This document shows, one piece after another, positions 23,260 to 35,456 of a stretch of 64,000 bases of DNA (position 1 is its first letter; each line of letters opens with the position of its first letter). The position numbers were made by a program, and so were the translations under genes. A model generated the notes under the pieces. It had not been told where the DNA came from and searched no databases. It worked only from the letters and a program-made list of their open reading frames with translations. Location of the stretch: positions 18,134,386 to 18,198,385 of the forward strand of contig OZ026839.1 of assembly GCA_964023205.1 (NCBI GenBank). Direction: 5' to 3'. The stretch is from Lutraria lutraria. Lineage: Eukaryota; Mollusca; Bivalvia; Venerida; Mactridae.

Positions 23260-23352
23260 CCTCAATTTTTTTTGTATTTTGTTTTCTTCCTCCTCTTCAC
23301 ATTCTGGGAACTCATAAATTTTTATCTTGTGTTGTGCAATTTCATTCAATAT
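23260..23352 (-). CDS. SEPTIN7: Septin-7 coding exon F
   Basis: 93 bp, exactly 31 codons in phase 0 at both ends, residues 253-283. Encodes [10 protein letters not shown] followed by an acidic run of five Glu and a basic end, QKKLR. This matches the acidic loop after IKIYEFPE in SEPT7 proteins. Acceptor ATTTTCAG, donor GTAAGA. Confidence 0.95.
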
Positions 23353-23493
23353 CTGAAAATATACCAAACATAACTACAGCTTTGACAAACAAAGGAGTAA
23401 CAAATACCCACACATGCTGTTTTTGACACAGAATTTTTAAAATCTAAGGCATAAAGGTTTTTCAGAAATGTACTTACAGATGCAAACTTGATT

Positions 23494-23931
23494 TCTTTGG
23501 ATATGATATGATACTATTAATGACAAAAATTTGTTATAAAATCTCTTTACTAGACATCAAACCTGGGAGTGGTTTCAATTATTGAACCGTAAACATAAGC
23601 AATTTTGATTGGCTATCAAAATTGAATGGGGTGCGTCAAATTCGTTGATTTCATGAGATGATAATGATCCGACACTTTAATTGTTAATTGCTCTGCTTAA
23701 AAAAACACAGTAGGTGTCATTTTCGAATTAAAATTGCTGTCTTATTTGATGACGGATTTCAAAGCGGTTTTCGGTATTCTGTAGCGGAAATACTAATCTA
23801 GGGAGCCGTGCCTCAGAATTTTGATACTTGTCTTCATTTTTTTATCTATCGAGTATTACTTAATAAACAGCGGGGTTCTGGGTACGGAATTTCTTTAAAG
23901 TCAATTATCTAACGAACGGAGGACTATATAA
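23494..23931 (-). mobile_element. Truncated copy of the 18529-19429 TTAA MITE
   Basis: Reads as the complement of 18800-19220, including GACGGATTTCAAAGCGGTTT, GGAGCCGTGCCTCAG and GGGGTGCGTCAAATTCG. The rest has been lost where B2 begins at 23932. Confidence 0.8.
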
Positions 23932-26690
23932 AACAAGAGGGTCACATTGGCCCTTTATTGCTCACCTGAGAACAAAAGCCAATAATTAATGACCAGGTAA
24001 TATAGTTTCCATCTCGTAAAACTCATGTTTACGTAGATTTTGAGATCAAAACCAACAATGAAGGTATAATACTGTTAAACTTGTAAGCTAAAACCTAGCA
24101 AATTTTCTAAACCAAGGGCCCATAACTCTTGAAGTTGTGGTCTGATTCCACCCATAACTGAACTTGTCCAAAACCATTAGGTCATACACATTCATTGTAA
24201 ATATGATTAGGATCGGTGAATAAATGAAGGCGCTAGAGTGTAAACAAGCTAAAATATAGCAAATTTTCAAAGTCAAGGGCCCATAACTCTTGAAGTTCTG
24301 GTCCGATTCCGCCCATAATCGAACTTGTCCAAGATCTTTTGGTTATACACATTTACTGAAAATATGATTAGGATTGGTGAATAAATGAAGGAGCTAGAGT
24401 GTAAACAAGCTAAAATATAGCAAATTTTCAAAGTCAAGGGCCCATAACTCTTGGAAGTTCTGGTCAGATTCCGCCCACAATCAAACTTGTCCAAGATCTT
24501 TTGGTTATACACATTTACTGAAAATATGATTAGGATTGGTGAATAAATGTAGGCGCTAGAGTGTGAACAAACTCAAATATAGCAAATTTTCTAAGTCAAG
24601 GGCACATAACTCTTGAAGTTCCGATCCGATTTTGCCCATAATTGAACTTGTCCAAGATCTTTTGGTTATACACATTTACTAAACAAGAGGGCCATGATGG
24701 CCCTATAAATGCTCACCAGGAAAAAAGGTCATTTGGAGACGAACATTGTTAAAATATTTCTACACGAGTCCAAGTAAAATCAAGTGACCCTAAGGTCAGG
24801 GCCAATTTTTACCCTAGGGCCATATTATGAACAAATTTGGAAGAGGTCTGCTAGACAATACTACATACAAAATATCTTAACTCTAGGCCTTGTGGTTTCG
24901 GAAAAGATTTTTTAAATTTTCCTACATAAGCCTATATAAATCAAGTGATCCCTGGGGCGTGGCCAATTTTGACCCTAAAGCAATAATTTGAACAAACTTG
25001 GTAGAGGTCCACTAGACAATGCTACATACCAAATATCTTAGCTCTAGGCCTTGTGGTTTAGGAGGAGAAGATTTTTCAAATTTTCCTACATAAGCCTATA
25101 TAAATCAAGTGATCCCCGGGGCGTGGCCAATTTTGACCCTAAAGCAATAATTTGAACAAACTTGGTAAAGGTCCACTAGACAATGCTACATACCAAATAT
25201 CTTAGCTCTAGGCCTTGTGGTTTAGGAAAAGAAGATTTTTCAAATTTTCCTATATAAAATAGAATAAACCCCAGGGCAGGGCCAATTTTGACCCCGGGGC
25301 CATATTTGAACAAACTTGGTAGAGGTCCACTAAGATAATGCCACATACAAAATATCTAAGCTCTAGGCCTTGCGGTTTCGGAGAAGAAGATTTTTAAAAT
25401 TTTCCTATATAAGTCTATATAAATCAAGTGACCCCCGGGACGGGGCCAATTTTGACCCTAAAGCAATAATTTGAACAAACTTGGTAGATGACCACTAGAC
25501 AATGCCATATGTCAAATATCTTAGCTCTAGGCCTTGTGGTTTAGGAGAAGAAGATTTTTCAAATTTTCCTATATAAAATAGAATAAACCCCAGGGCAGGG
25601 CCAATTTTGACCCCGGGGCCATAATTTGAACAAACTTGGTAGAGGTCCACTAGACAATGCCACATACAAAATATCTAAGCTCTAGGCCTTGCGGTTTCGG
25701 AGAAGAAGATTTTTTAAATTTTCCTATATAAGTCTATATAAATCAAGTGACCCCCGGGGCGGGGCCAATTTTGACCCTAGGGCAATAATTTGAACAAACT
25801 TGGTAGAGGTCCACTAGATTATGCTACACATCAAATATCAAAGCTCTAGGCATTGTAGTTTTTGACAAGAAGATTTTTTTAATTTCCTATATAAGTCTAT
25901 GTAAAATCAAGTTACCCCCGGGGCGGAGCCAATTTTGACCCCAGGGGAATAATTTGAACAAACTTTGTAGAGTTCCATTAGCAAATGCTACATACCAAAT
26001 ATCTCAGCTCTAGGCCCTGTGGTTTCGGACAAGAAGATTTTTTAAGTTTTTTCTATTTGTTGCCATAGCAACCAGAGTTTTTAATGAAATTTAATTTTTT
26101 GAACAATTTTGAAAGGGGACCACCCAAGGATCATTTCAGCAAAGTTTGTGGTTGCAATCGGAATAGCGGTGTAGGAGGAGATGTTGTTTTAAGTAAAAGT
26201 TGACGCTGCTTCACGACGAACGATGGACGCAGGGCGATCACAAAAGCTCACCCTGAGGACATTCGTGCTCTGGTGAGCTAAAAATATGATTAGGATTGGT
26301 GAATAAATGAAAGCGCTAGAGTGTAAACAAACTAAAATATAGCAAATTTTCTAAGTCAAGGGCCCATAACTCTTGAAGTTCTGATCCGATTCCGGCCATT
26401 ATTAAACTTGTCCAAGATCTTTTGGTTATACACACTTACTAAAAATATTATTAGGATTGGTGAATAAATGAAGGCGCTAGAGCGTAAACAAGCTAAATAT
26501 AGCAAATTTTCTAAGTCAAGGGCCCATAACTCTAGAAGTTATTGTCCGATTTTGCCCAAAATCGAACTTAGCCGAGACATTGTGGCCATATACATTGATC
26601 ACGATTGGTTAAGAGCTGTGGATGCTGGAGTGTAAACAAACTAATTGTGGCCGAACGCCGGACATTCATCAGATAAATCAGGTGAGCTAA
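23932..26690 (+). repeat. Family B modular repeat B2, interrupted by A8
   Basis: Head AACAAGAGGGTCACATTGGC, four to five monomers, the A8 insertion at TTACT|AAAAATATG of a monomer, two more monomers and a degenerate foot AAATCAGGTGAGCTAAAAA. Confidence 0.88.
24684..26284 (+). repeat. Family A modular repeat A8 nested in B2
   Basis: Complete copy with about eight monomers, head AACAAGAGGGCCATGATGGC, AGTTGACGCTGCTTCACGAC and a foot ending GTGAGCTAAAA. The inner pair of monomers at about 25270-25420 and 25580-25740 is nearly identical, suggesting internal duplication. Confidence 0.9.
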
Positions 26691-26699
26691 AAACTGCTG

Positions 26700-27125
26700 A
26701 TAGCCCCTTCTGGCATTCAACAGTCATATTATAAGTCTATATACCCAGTAAATCAAGTGACTCCCGGGGCAAGGCCAATTCTGTCCCCAGTGCCCTAATT
26801 TGAACAAACTTCATAGAGGTCCACTATACAATGCTACATACAAAATATCAAAAGCTCTAGGCCTTGCGGTTTCGGACAGGAAGATAATTATAAACATATA
26901 TAAAATAGAGTAAACCCCGGGACAGGGCCATTTTTGACCCAAGGGCCATAATTTGAACAAACTTGGTAGAGGTCCACTAGACAGGGCTACACACTAAATA
27001 TCTAAGCTCTATGTATTGTAGTTTCTGACAAGAAGATTTTTAAAAATGTTCTGATATAAAATATATAAGTCTATATAAAAGCAAGTTACCCCTGGGGCGG
27101 TGCCAATTTTGACCCCATGGCCATA
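26700..27125 (+). repeat. Family A fragment A9
   Basis: About two and a half monomers (GGGGCAAGGCCAATTCTG, GAGGTCCACTATACAATGC) without head or foot. Confidence 0.75.
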
Positions 27126-27364
27126 GTGAGAACAGATATGTAAACCATAACAATAATACTTGAAGCAAATCATGATGCAGACATTTAGCAAGCTATAAGT
27201 ATGGACAAACATAGTATAACATTTTACGTCAGCTGTAAGTATGCGATAAATGAAGTTTAGAAATATTCTTACATGGTTCATACAGGAATTCTATTTCAAA
27301 ATCTCATACTATCAAATGTTTTAAATAAGTTTAATATGCCTATATGTAAAAAGACCTCTGGTTA

Positions 27365-27553
27365 TTAATGAATACGTGATATTTGCCCTTCATGCTTCAC
27401 GGATGCAATGCCATATTTTTGCAAGGGCACTGTAATCTCATTCTCAATCAACTTTGTATGTTTGGTGCTTTTTGAATGATTCCCTAGACCACTTTCATCC
27501 ATACTAGCTATATGCATTGAGCCTTTCTGAGGTCTTTTAAGGCCTTTACCCAT
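27365..27553 (-). other. Unidentified 62-codon open frame in intron E-F
   Basis: The frame begins MGKGLKRPQKGSMHIASMDE and ends HEGQISRIH. It lies outside recognised repeats, 123 nt downstream of exon E on the septin strand. Its balanced, Lys/Ser-rich composition looks more protein-like than the other stray frames here. No family recognised. It could be a cryptic exon, a pseudogene fragment or chance. Confidence 0.2.
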
Positions 27554-27675
27554 TTGTATTTCTCAGTTTATTTCAACTAAAAGGATTACTTTTTTCTACT
27601 TTTTGATATTTCTTATGATGAGTCCTGTGAGAACCTTGTCTTATCATAAGTAAATCATGTAAAAAGGTAACTTAC

Positions 27676-27793
27676 TGTCTTTTTAAATTCTCGAACCTCA
27701 TCAGGTGTCTGAGTGTCAGCTTTAGCAATTAATGGAATTATGTTGACTTTGTCATGTAATCGTCTCATGAATTCAACATCAAGAGGTTTTAAT
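27676..27793 (-). CDS. SEPTIN7: Septin-7 coding exon E (G4 motif)
   Basis: 118 bp encoding residues 213-252, [12 protein letters not shown] through EFKKT. AKAD at 236-239 is the septin form of the G4 guanine-specificity motif. Acceptor TTTTTAG, donor GTAAGTT. The acceptor is about 60 nt from a 1.8-kb TG/CA-rich minisatellite in the upstream intron. Confidence 0.96.
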
Positions 27794-27855
27794 CTAAAAA
27801 TAAATAAGGCAACTAAATAAACTTAAACAAGATCACCAAAGCAGAATATTACTAG

Positions 27856-29690
27856 AGTGTATGTGTGACTTGTGAACAAACTTACATAAATATTACCAGT
27901 GTGTGACTTCTAAAAGACTATAATCAGTGTATGACTTGTGAACATGAATATCACCAGTGTGTGCGACTTGTGAACATGAATACTACCAGTGTGTGTGTGT
28001 GTGACTTGTGAACATCGACATTACCAGTGTGTGACTTGTAAACATGACTATAATCAGTGTGTGTGACTTGTGAACATGGACATTACCAGTGTATGACTTG
28101 TGAACATGAATATTACCAGTGCGTGACTTGTGAACAGGGACATTACCAGTGTGTGACTTGTAAACATGACTATAATTAGTGTGTATGACTTGTGAACATG
28201 GACATTGCCAGTGTGTGACTTGTGAACATGAATATCACCAGTGTGTGTGACTTGTGAACATGACTATAATCAGTGTGTGTGACTTGTGAACATGACTATA
28301 ATCAGTGTGTGTGACTTGTGAACATGACTATAATCAGTGTGTGTGACTTGTGAACATGACTATAATCAGTGTGTGTGACTTGTGAACATGGACATTACCA
28401 GTGTGAGACTTGTGAACATGAAAACTACCAGTGTGTGTGACTTGTGAACATGACTATAATCAGTGTGTGTGACTTGTGAACATGGACATTACCAGTGTGA
28501 GACTTGTGAACATGGACATTACCAGTGTGTGACTTGTGAACATGAATACTACCAGTGTGTGTGTGACTTGCGAACATGGACATTACCAGTGTGTGACTTG
28601 TGAACATGAATATAATCAGTGTGTGTGACTTGTGAACATGGACATTACCAGTGTGAGACTTGTGAACATGACTATAATCAGTGTGTGTGACTTGTGAACA
28701 TGGACATTACCAGTGTGAGACTTGTGAACATGACTATAATCAGTGTGTGTGACTTGTGAACATGAATATAATTAGTGTGTATGACTTGTGAACATGGACA
28801 TTACCAGTGTGAGACTTGTGAACATGACTATAATCAGTGTGTGTGACTTGTGAACATGAATATAATTAGTGTGTATGACTTGTGAACATGGACATTACCA
28901 GTGTGAGACTTGTGAACATGACTATAATCAGTGTGTGTGACTTGTGAACATGAATATAATTAGTGTGTATGACTTGTGAACATGGACATTACCAGTGTGA
29001 GACTTGTGAACATGACTATAATCAGTGTGTGTGACTTGTGAACATGGACATTACCAGTGTGTGACTTGTGAACATGACTATAATCAGTGTGTGTGACTTG
29101 TGAACATGGACATTACCAGTGTGTGACTTGTGAACATGACTATAATCAGTGTGTGTGACTTGTGAACATGGACATTACCAGTGTGTGACTTGTGAACATG
29201 ACTATAATCAGTGTGTGTGACTTGTGAACATGGACATGACCAGTGTGTGACTTGTGAACATGACTATAATCAGTGTGTGTGACTTGTGAACATGGACATT
29301 ACCAGTGTGTGACTTGTGAACATGACTATAATCAGTGTGTGTGACTTGTGAACATGGACATTACCAGTGTGTGTGACTTGTGAACATGACTATAATCAGT
29401 GTGTGTGACTTGGGAACATGGACATTACCAGTGTGTGACTTGTGAACATGAAAACTACCAGTGTGTGTGACTTGTGAACATGAATACTACCAGTGTGTGT
29501 GTGACTTGCGAACATGGACATTACCAGTGTGTGACTTGTGAACATGAATACTACCAGTGTGACTTGTAAACCTGACTATAATCAGTGTGTGTGACTTGGG
29601 AACATGGACATTACCAGTGTGTGACTTGTGAACATGAAAACTACCAGTGTGTGTGTGACTTGTTAACTATAATATTACCAGTGTGTGTCT
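27856..29690. repeat. TG/CA-rich minisatellite, roughly 29-33-bp units
   Basis: Alternating units GTGTGTGACTTGTGAACATG followed by ACTATAATCA, GACATTACCA or AATACTACCA, giving about 60-bp higher-order dimers from about 28640 to 29420. On the transcribed septin strand it is CA-rich. The minus frame at 28425-28607 (repeated HKSHTGNVHV) is a product of the repeat. Confidence 0.93.
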
Positions 29691-29772
29691 TGAGAACAAA
29701 CTTACATGGACTATTTCTCACTTCAATTACACATTAGATACAAACATGACATAAATTTGTACTATAAATAAA

Positions 29773-30512
29773 AACAAGAGCTCCGCGGTTGGAGACATAA
29801 TGCCCCCCAAACAGGGCCTTGACACAGAGTTATCGCTCAAATGATTTTCACACTCCATGAACCAGTGACCTTGACCTTTGACCTAGTGACCCAATTTCAA
29901 AAGGGGTCATTTACTGGCCAATGCACCTGCAAAGTATCAGACCCATAGGTCAATCCGGTTACGAGTTATCGATGGGAAACGATTTTCACACTCCATGTAA
30001 CAGTGACCTTGACCTTTGACCTAGTGACCCCAGTTTCGATAGGGGTCACCTAGTGTCCAAGGCCAATGCACCTGCAAAGTATCAGGCCCATTGGTCAATC
30101 CGTTGACTAGTTATCGATGGGAAACGAGAAACAATTTTAACACTCCATGTCACAGTGAACTTGACCTTTGACCTAGTGACCCCAGTTTCGATAGGGGTCA
30201 TCTACTGTCCAAGGCCAATGCACCTGTGAAGTATTAGGCCTTATTAGGCCTATCGGTCAATCTGTTGACTAGTTATCGATCGGAAACAATTTTCAAACTC
30301 GATGTCACAGTGACCTTGACCCTTGACCTAGTGACCCCAATTTCCATAGGGGTCATCTACTGTCCAAGGCCAATGTACCTGCGAAGTATCACTACTATCA
30401 GGCCAATCGGTCAACCCGTTGACGAGTTATCGATCGGAAACTAACTGGTCTACAGACAGACAGACAGACTAGCAAAACAATATACCCCCTCTTCTTCGAA
30501 GGGGGTCATAAC
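29773..30512 (+). repeat. Family E modular repeat E1
   Basis: Head AACAAGAGCTCCGCGGTTGG with ATGCCCCCCAAACAGGG; four monomers of about 140-150 bp with CAGTGACCTTGACCTTTGAC, AATGCACCTGCAAAGTATCA and GGTCAATCCG; then a foot ATACCCCCTCTTCTTCGAAG plus GGGGTCATAA. Each of the first three monomers carries TGACCTTTGACCT. Confidence 0.85.
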
Positions 30513-30863
30513 TAGAACTGCCACAGAGTGACAAAAAAAACCCCCACATACCACCTTGTCATATGTGCATTGATTATCAATTTCCTTGCTATTACTTTCA
30601 ACAGCTGAAAAACACACTTTTTATTAAACCTGTGTCAAAATGATACCAGGTACAGTAGATTATACTACACTTAAAATAGAAAATCAATACAGTTACAGCA
30701 GTAAGTAAATCTCAGGGTGTTAACTTTGCGCAGTACTTAACGCTCTGTTAGCGAGTTAGTATGTAAAACAACAATGACCAATGAAGTGTCCAATAGAGTG
30801 CGTATATGAAGTTTCCGAGAGTTGGGTCCTAAACGCTAAAAATAGAAAATCGTTATAGTATGA
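30513..30863. other. Intron D-E sequence, no recognised family
   Basis: Contains CGCAGTACTTAACGCTCTGT and AGCGAGTTAGTATG, possibly the unmatched part of the element whose other portion is at 30864-31073. Confidence 0.4.
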
Positions 30864-31073
30864 GCTTCGATGGTATTTGCTTGGTGACTGTGTGTGGATG
30901 AGTGTTTGGACTGCGTGCAGTATCGCTCTGTTAGTGAGTAACGAAAAAGACCGAAAAAATGTAGTACAAAGCGCTCCCTAAGATTACTGTACAGAGCAGT
31001 ACAGTGTTGAAATTCATAGTCTGCATGATCGCTATATGAGAAGAATTTACAAGTAAATTCATCTCATAAAAAC
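30864..31073 (+). repeat. Dispersed repeat X, copy 1
   Basis: ATGGTATTTGCTTGGTGACT through GTAAATTCATCTCATAAAA matches 61163-61375 at about 90% by eye. It lies about 105 nt downstream of exon D on the septin strand. The minus frame at 30931-31260 runs from here into exon D in another frame and is not a gene. Confidence 0.85.
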
Positions 31074-31178
31074 AAAAATCTCTTGCTAGTTTAAGTGCAT
31101 TTAATGTACAGTGCTTTACTAGAGGAGTTGAACATGGATAGATGAAAACTATACAACAGAAATAATGAAAAAGCTTAC

Positions 31179-31313
31179 CCATGACCAGTGGGAGCAATGA
31201 AATATAAACAACAATGAACTCTGGTGTCTGCTGTGGTAGTTCTGATAACTTTTGACTCATTGGTTAAGTATTCTTCATATTTACTGTCTATAAAATCTAT
31301 AACTGGCTGCCAA
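31179..31313 (-). CDS. SEPTIN7: Septin-7 coding exon D
   Basis: 135 bp encoding the end of Cys168 through His212 and two bases of Gly213: [16 protein letters not shown], then [15 protein letters not shown]. This is the conserved septin core segment between G3 and G4. Acceptor TTTCAG, donor GTAAGC. A dispersed repeat shared with 61163-61375 lies about 100 nt into the downstream intron. Confidence 0.96.
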
Positions 31314-31518
31314 CTGAAAGAAAAAATGGTTCACACATAAAATGCAAAGCAGATCAACATTATGGAAGAATCTCATACAAAATAAATTGAAGCTTTTGAG
31401 TTCTTTTTTTTATAATCAGTATAATTCATCGAATATGTCGTTTACATCTGGTCAGCATTTGTAAATAGTTTGAAAGAACAGTATTCTACCTATCACATGG
31501 ACTGATACCTAAACTCAC

Positions 31519-31619
31519 CAGTTACTATTATCCACTGCATCTCCGAAACCAGGTGTATCAACAACAGTTAGTCTTAATTGTACACCATTTTCCTTCAGTG
31601 AAACATTAGTCTTGTCAAC
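31519..31619 (-). CDS. SEPTIN7: Septin-7 coding exon C (G3 motif)
   Basis: 101 bp, phase 0 entry, encoding residues 135-167 plus two bases of Cys168. Contains [19 protein letters not shown], whose DTPG is the switch-II G3 motif contacting the gamma phosphate. Acceptor TTTTACAG, donor GTGAGT. The intron to the next exon is only 205 bp, the shortest in the gene. Confidence 0.96.
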
Positions 31620-31844
31620 CTGTAAAATATAGTCACACTAGATTCAGGACTACACAGCAAGAAATCTCATACTTCTTTAATCTAATATTTATTCAGTTCT
31701 TCATTAAGACATCAGTCAAGTCTTTTCTAGATTATGATCAGGAGAGATTCAAATAGATATTGATGACATTGACAGGGATGCATTCGAGAGATAATGAACG
31801 ACAACTCTGAACAGAGATTGTACCTTAATACATGACAGATTTAA

Positions 31845-33392
31845 ACTAGAACTATCACTAAAGGTGATGAATACCCCCAGATGCGGCCTTGACACAGTTA
31901 TTGTTACATTTTACAGAGGGAAATATAATGCATTTTCATTTTTTTAATACCAGCAAATTGTTGCTTAGATATATCCTGACCAGTTTCTAAATATACATTA
32001 TATAAAAAATAACAAAGGGCCATAACTCATTAAAATTTACTTGGACAAAACCTATTGTGGACATGCACAACTTGGCAAACTACTTATCACTTCTAAGAAG
32101 TTTCACTGAATTCCTGCATGTAGTTGCTGAGAAATAGTAAGGACAAAATTTACCTAATTGTATAAAACAAAGGGCCATAACTCAGTGAAAATTAATCCAA
32201 ACAAAACCTGGTTATTGCATGCACAACTTGGCTTGCTTTTTATAACTTCTGTGAAGTTTCAATAAATTCCTATGAGTAGTTACTGTGATATTGTATATAC
32301 ACTGTATAAAAACAACAAAGGGCCATAACTCAGTGAAAAAATTCAACCAAACAAGACAAGCTTAATGCATGCACAACTAAGCTAACTACTCATCACTTCT
32401 GAGAAGTTTTATTGAATTCCTGGCAGTAGTCAATGAGAAATAGTCAGGACAAAATTTGCCTATTGTATATACTGTAGAAAAAAACAAAGGGCTATAACTC
32501 AGTGAAAATCAATCCAAATGAAAAATGATTTAAGCATGCACAACTAGGCTAACTACTTATTACTTCTGTGAAGTTTCGTTGAAATCCTGTGAATAGTTGC
32601 TGAGAAATTGTTCGGACAAAATCTGCTTAATGTATATACTGTATAAAAACAACAAAGGGCTATAACTCAGTGAAAATTAATCCGATCGAAAATTGCTTTA
32701 AGCTAGCACAACTAAGCTTACTACTGATCACTTCCGTGAAGTTTCATTGAGATCCTGTGAGTAGTTGCTGAGAAATTGTCCGGACAATATTTGCCTATTG
32801 TATATACTGTATAAAATCAACAAAGGGGTATAACTCAGTGATAATTAATCCGAACAAAAATTGCTTTAAGCATGCACAACTAGGCTTACTACTGATCACT
32901 TCTGTGAAGTTTCATTGAGATCCTGTGAGTAATTGCTGAGAAATTGTCCGGACAAAATTTGCCTATTGTATATACTGTATAAAAACAACAAAGGGCTATA
33001 ACTCAGTGAAAATTAATCCGAACAATAATTGCTTTAAGCATGCACAACTAGGCTTACTACTGATCACTTCTGTGAAGTTTCATTGAGATCCTGTGAGTAA
33101 TTGCTGAGAAATTGTCCGGACAAAATTTGCCTATTGTATATACTGTATAAAAACAACAAAGGGGTATAACTCAGTGAAAATTAATCCGAACGAAAAATGC
33201 TTTAAGCTAGCACAACTAGGCTTACTACTGATCACATCTGTGAAGTTTTATTAAAATCCTGTAAGTAGTTGCTGAGAAATTCTCCGGACAAATTGTGTCT
33301 ACAGACGCACGGACCGACCGACCGACCGGCCGACCGACCGTCAAGCGTGAATCCAATATAGCCCCCATATATTTCATATCTGGGGGTATAAT
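31845..33392 (+). repeat. Family D modular repeat D1
   Basis: Head CTAGAACTATCACTAAAGGT with ATACCCCCAGATGCGG; about nine monomers of 160 bp with AACAAAGGGCCATAACTCAG, GCATGCACAACTAGGCTTAC and GTTGCTGAGAAATTGTCCGG; a (CGAC)n segment; foot ATAGCCCCCATATATTTCAT plus ATCTGGGGGTATAA. The head CCCCCAGAT is complementary to the foot ATCTGGGGG. Confidence 0.9.
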
Positions 33393-34344
33393 TAAGTACT
33401 TGTTGCTACTTCAACCAAACGTATTTCCATCCTCAATAAAATCACACTAAAATGTTGCTACGTTAACTTATCACATAAAACTGCTTACATCTTTTTGACA
33501 CATCAAATTTTATACATTAGGAATTTTTTATTTTCCTTTTTACAATAAGTTACCATGGCAACATTAAATATGTCACATACATACTCATAACACAGTTTGA
33601 TCATGATATCATAAACCTGTCAATGACATGACACCTTGACTGACATAGCTCAAAACACAGGCCACAGAACACCAGGTAGGTAATATAATAAATATACCAC
33701 TAGAAAGCTCAACAAAAGCTTTTCATGAATAACATCAATAAACCAAACTATATATATATATACATCTTTGTAAGACCAACTAAAGGTAGGCAACTGTGTC
33801 ATACTTGGTCTAGCCTTGTGTCAAGCATTCTTTAAACCCACAACATGGTATTCTTGCCATGAAATGTAACATTAATTTCTACACAAAACTTTTTGGAGGG
33901 GATTTTTTTCTGGTGTTTTCAATAGCAGTTCAGTTATGATAAATTTTCAATAGCAGTTCAGTTATGGTAAATTTTCAAGGGTTATCAATGAATAATTGAA
34001 AAGTGGAATATCAAATGACATTTATTAACAATACATCAACTATAAATGGTTAGGCCAAAACAAAGGGTGTTTAGGGTAACAGTCTGAAAAAAGTTAGGTA
34101 GAAAACTCTCCTCTGAGTCGCATTTCTTCCAAGTGCTCTCAAGTTGGCGTAAGAAATAAATTTTTGCGACAATCTAGGAGAACTTTAAATTAAGTCAGTC
34201 AGCACAAAAGTGAAAATTGAACAATAGTCCAAGGACCAACTCGTCACCAGACAAATGGACTAGAAAATTCTAGGTTGCCCGCAACAGTATCAATTGGTCC
34301 GAATCCTGACCATCAACTTAACCTCTGTACTATTTAATCTGATT
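33393..34344. other. Intron B-C sequence, mostly unrecognised
   Basis: Includes a small tandem duplication of CAATAGCAGTTCAGTTATG at 33918-33975 and a short TA run near 33750. Nothing coding. Confidence 0.5.
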
Positions 34345-34590
34345 TTTATGTAATGTAGTCCAGATGAAGTCAAATCATGAAGTCAACATGAAAATTGTGT
34401 CTTGCACATCTTATTCTAAACTTCATGGTAATAACATATTTCAAGTTTCATTGCAATCGCTTGAAGAATGTGGAAGTAGTTCACTCCGAAAACTTTTGAT
34501 ATTAAATGCGGACGGACCGACTGACCAATCAACCGACAGAGTGACTCCAATATACCGGATTATACCTTCGTTTACGGGGGTAATACAAGG
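34345..34590 (+). repeat. Family G fragment G2
   Basis: AAAATTGTGTCTTGCACATC, TTTCAAGTTTCATTGCAATC, GCGGACGGACCGACTGACC and GTGACTCCAATATACC as in G1. The first part is missing. Confidence 0.7.
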
Positions 34591-34595
34591 TTTAT

Positions 34596-35450
34596 ACCTA
34601 AAATCTGACCTAGTGACCTAGTTTTTAACCCCAGATAACCCATTTTCAATCTTGTCCTGCCCATCATTAAGACAAAACATTCTCATAAGGTTTGGTGAAG
34701 AGCGATTTAAAACTGTGATATCTGCAGTGTTAACAAAGTTTCCCTAAGATTTGACCCGATGACCTAGTTTCTAACCCCAGATGACCAACGTTAAAGCTTG
34801 TCTTACATATCATCAAGACAAACATTCTGGCAGGGTTTGGTGAGGATCCAATCAAAATGTGACATCTGCAGTGTTAACAAGGTTTTCCTAAGATTTGACC
34901 TGGTGACCTAGTTTCTGATACCAGACGACCCAAGTTCAAGCTTGCCTTACATATTATCAAACATTCTGACAAGGTTTGGTGAAGATCCAATCAAAATGTG
35001 ACATCTCGGTGACCCAGTTGACCCGTGTTCTAAATTTTTCCTACATATCATTATGACAAACATTATGACAAGGTTTGGAAAAGATCCAAATATAACTCTG
35101 AAATCTAGAGTGTTAGCAAGGTTTTCCTAATTATTGACCCCACTATCAAACTTATTCAAGACATCGTTAAGATAAACATTCTGACAAATTTTGTGAATAT
35201 TCCATCAAAACAGTGACTTCTAGAGTGTTCACAAGGTTTTCCTTCACTTTGCCGTGGTGACCTAGTTTTGACCATTATCTAGCTTGTCCAAGATTTTGTC
35301 AAAACAAACATTCTGACCCAGTTTTGAGAAAATCTAACTAAAAAAGTGGCCTCCAGTGTATTCACACGGCAAAAGTTGACGCCCCACAGATGCACAACGA
35401 TGGACTACAGACAAAGACCGATCATAGAAGCTCACCCTGAGCACTTGTGC
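34596..35450 (+). repeat. Family C fragment C3, foot touching exon B donor
   Basis: Six family C monomers, then TTGACGCCCCACAGATGCAC and AGCTCACCCTGAGCACTTGT at the end. The outer right foot arm GGTGAGCTAAAA is absent; instead ACTTAC, the exon B donor complement, follows. Confidence 0.8.
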
Positions 35451-35456
35451 ACTTAC

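Noticed and set aside
28425..28607. Histidine-rich repeated peptide gene
   Set aside because: The frame exists only because the TG/CA minisatellite period keeps it open; no start context or splice sites.
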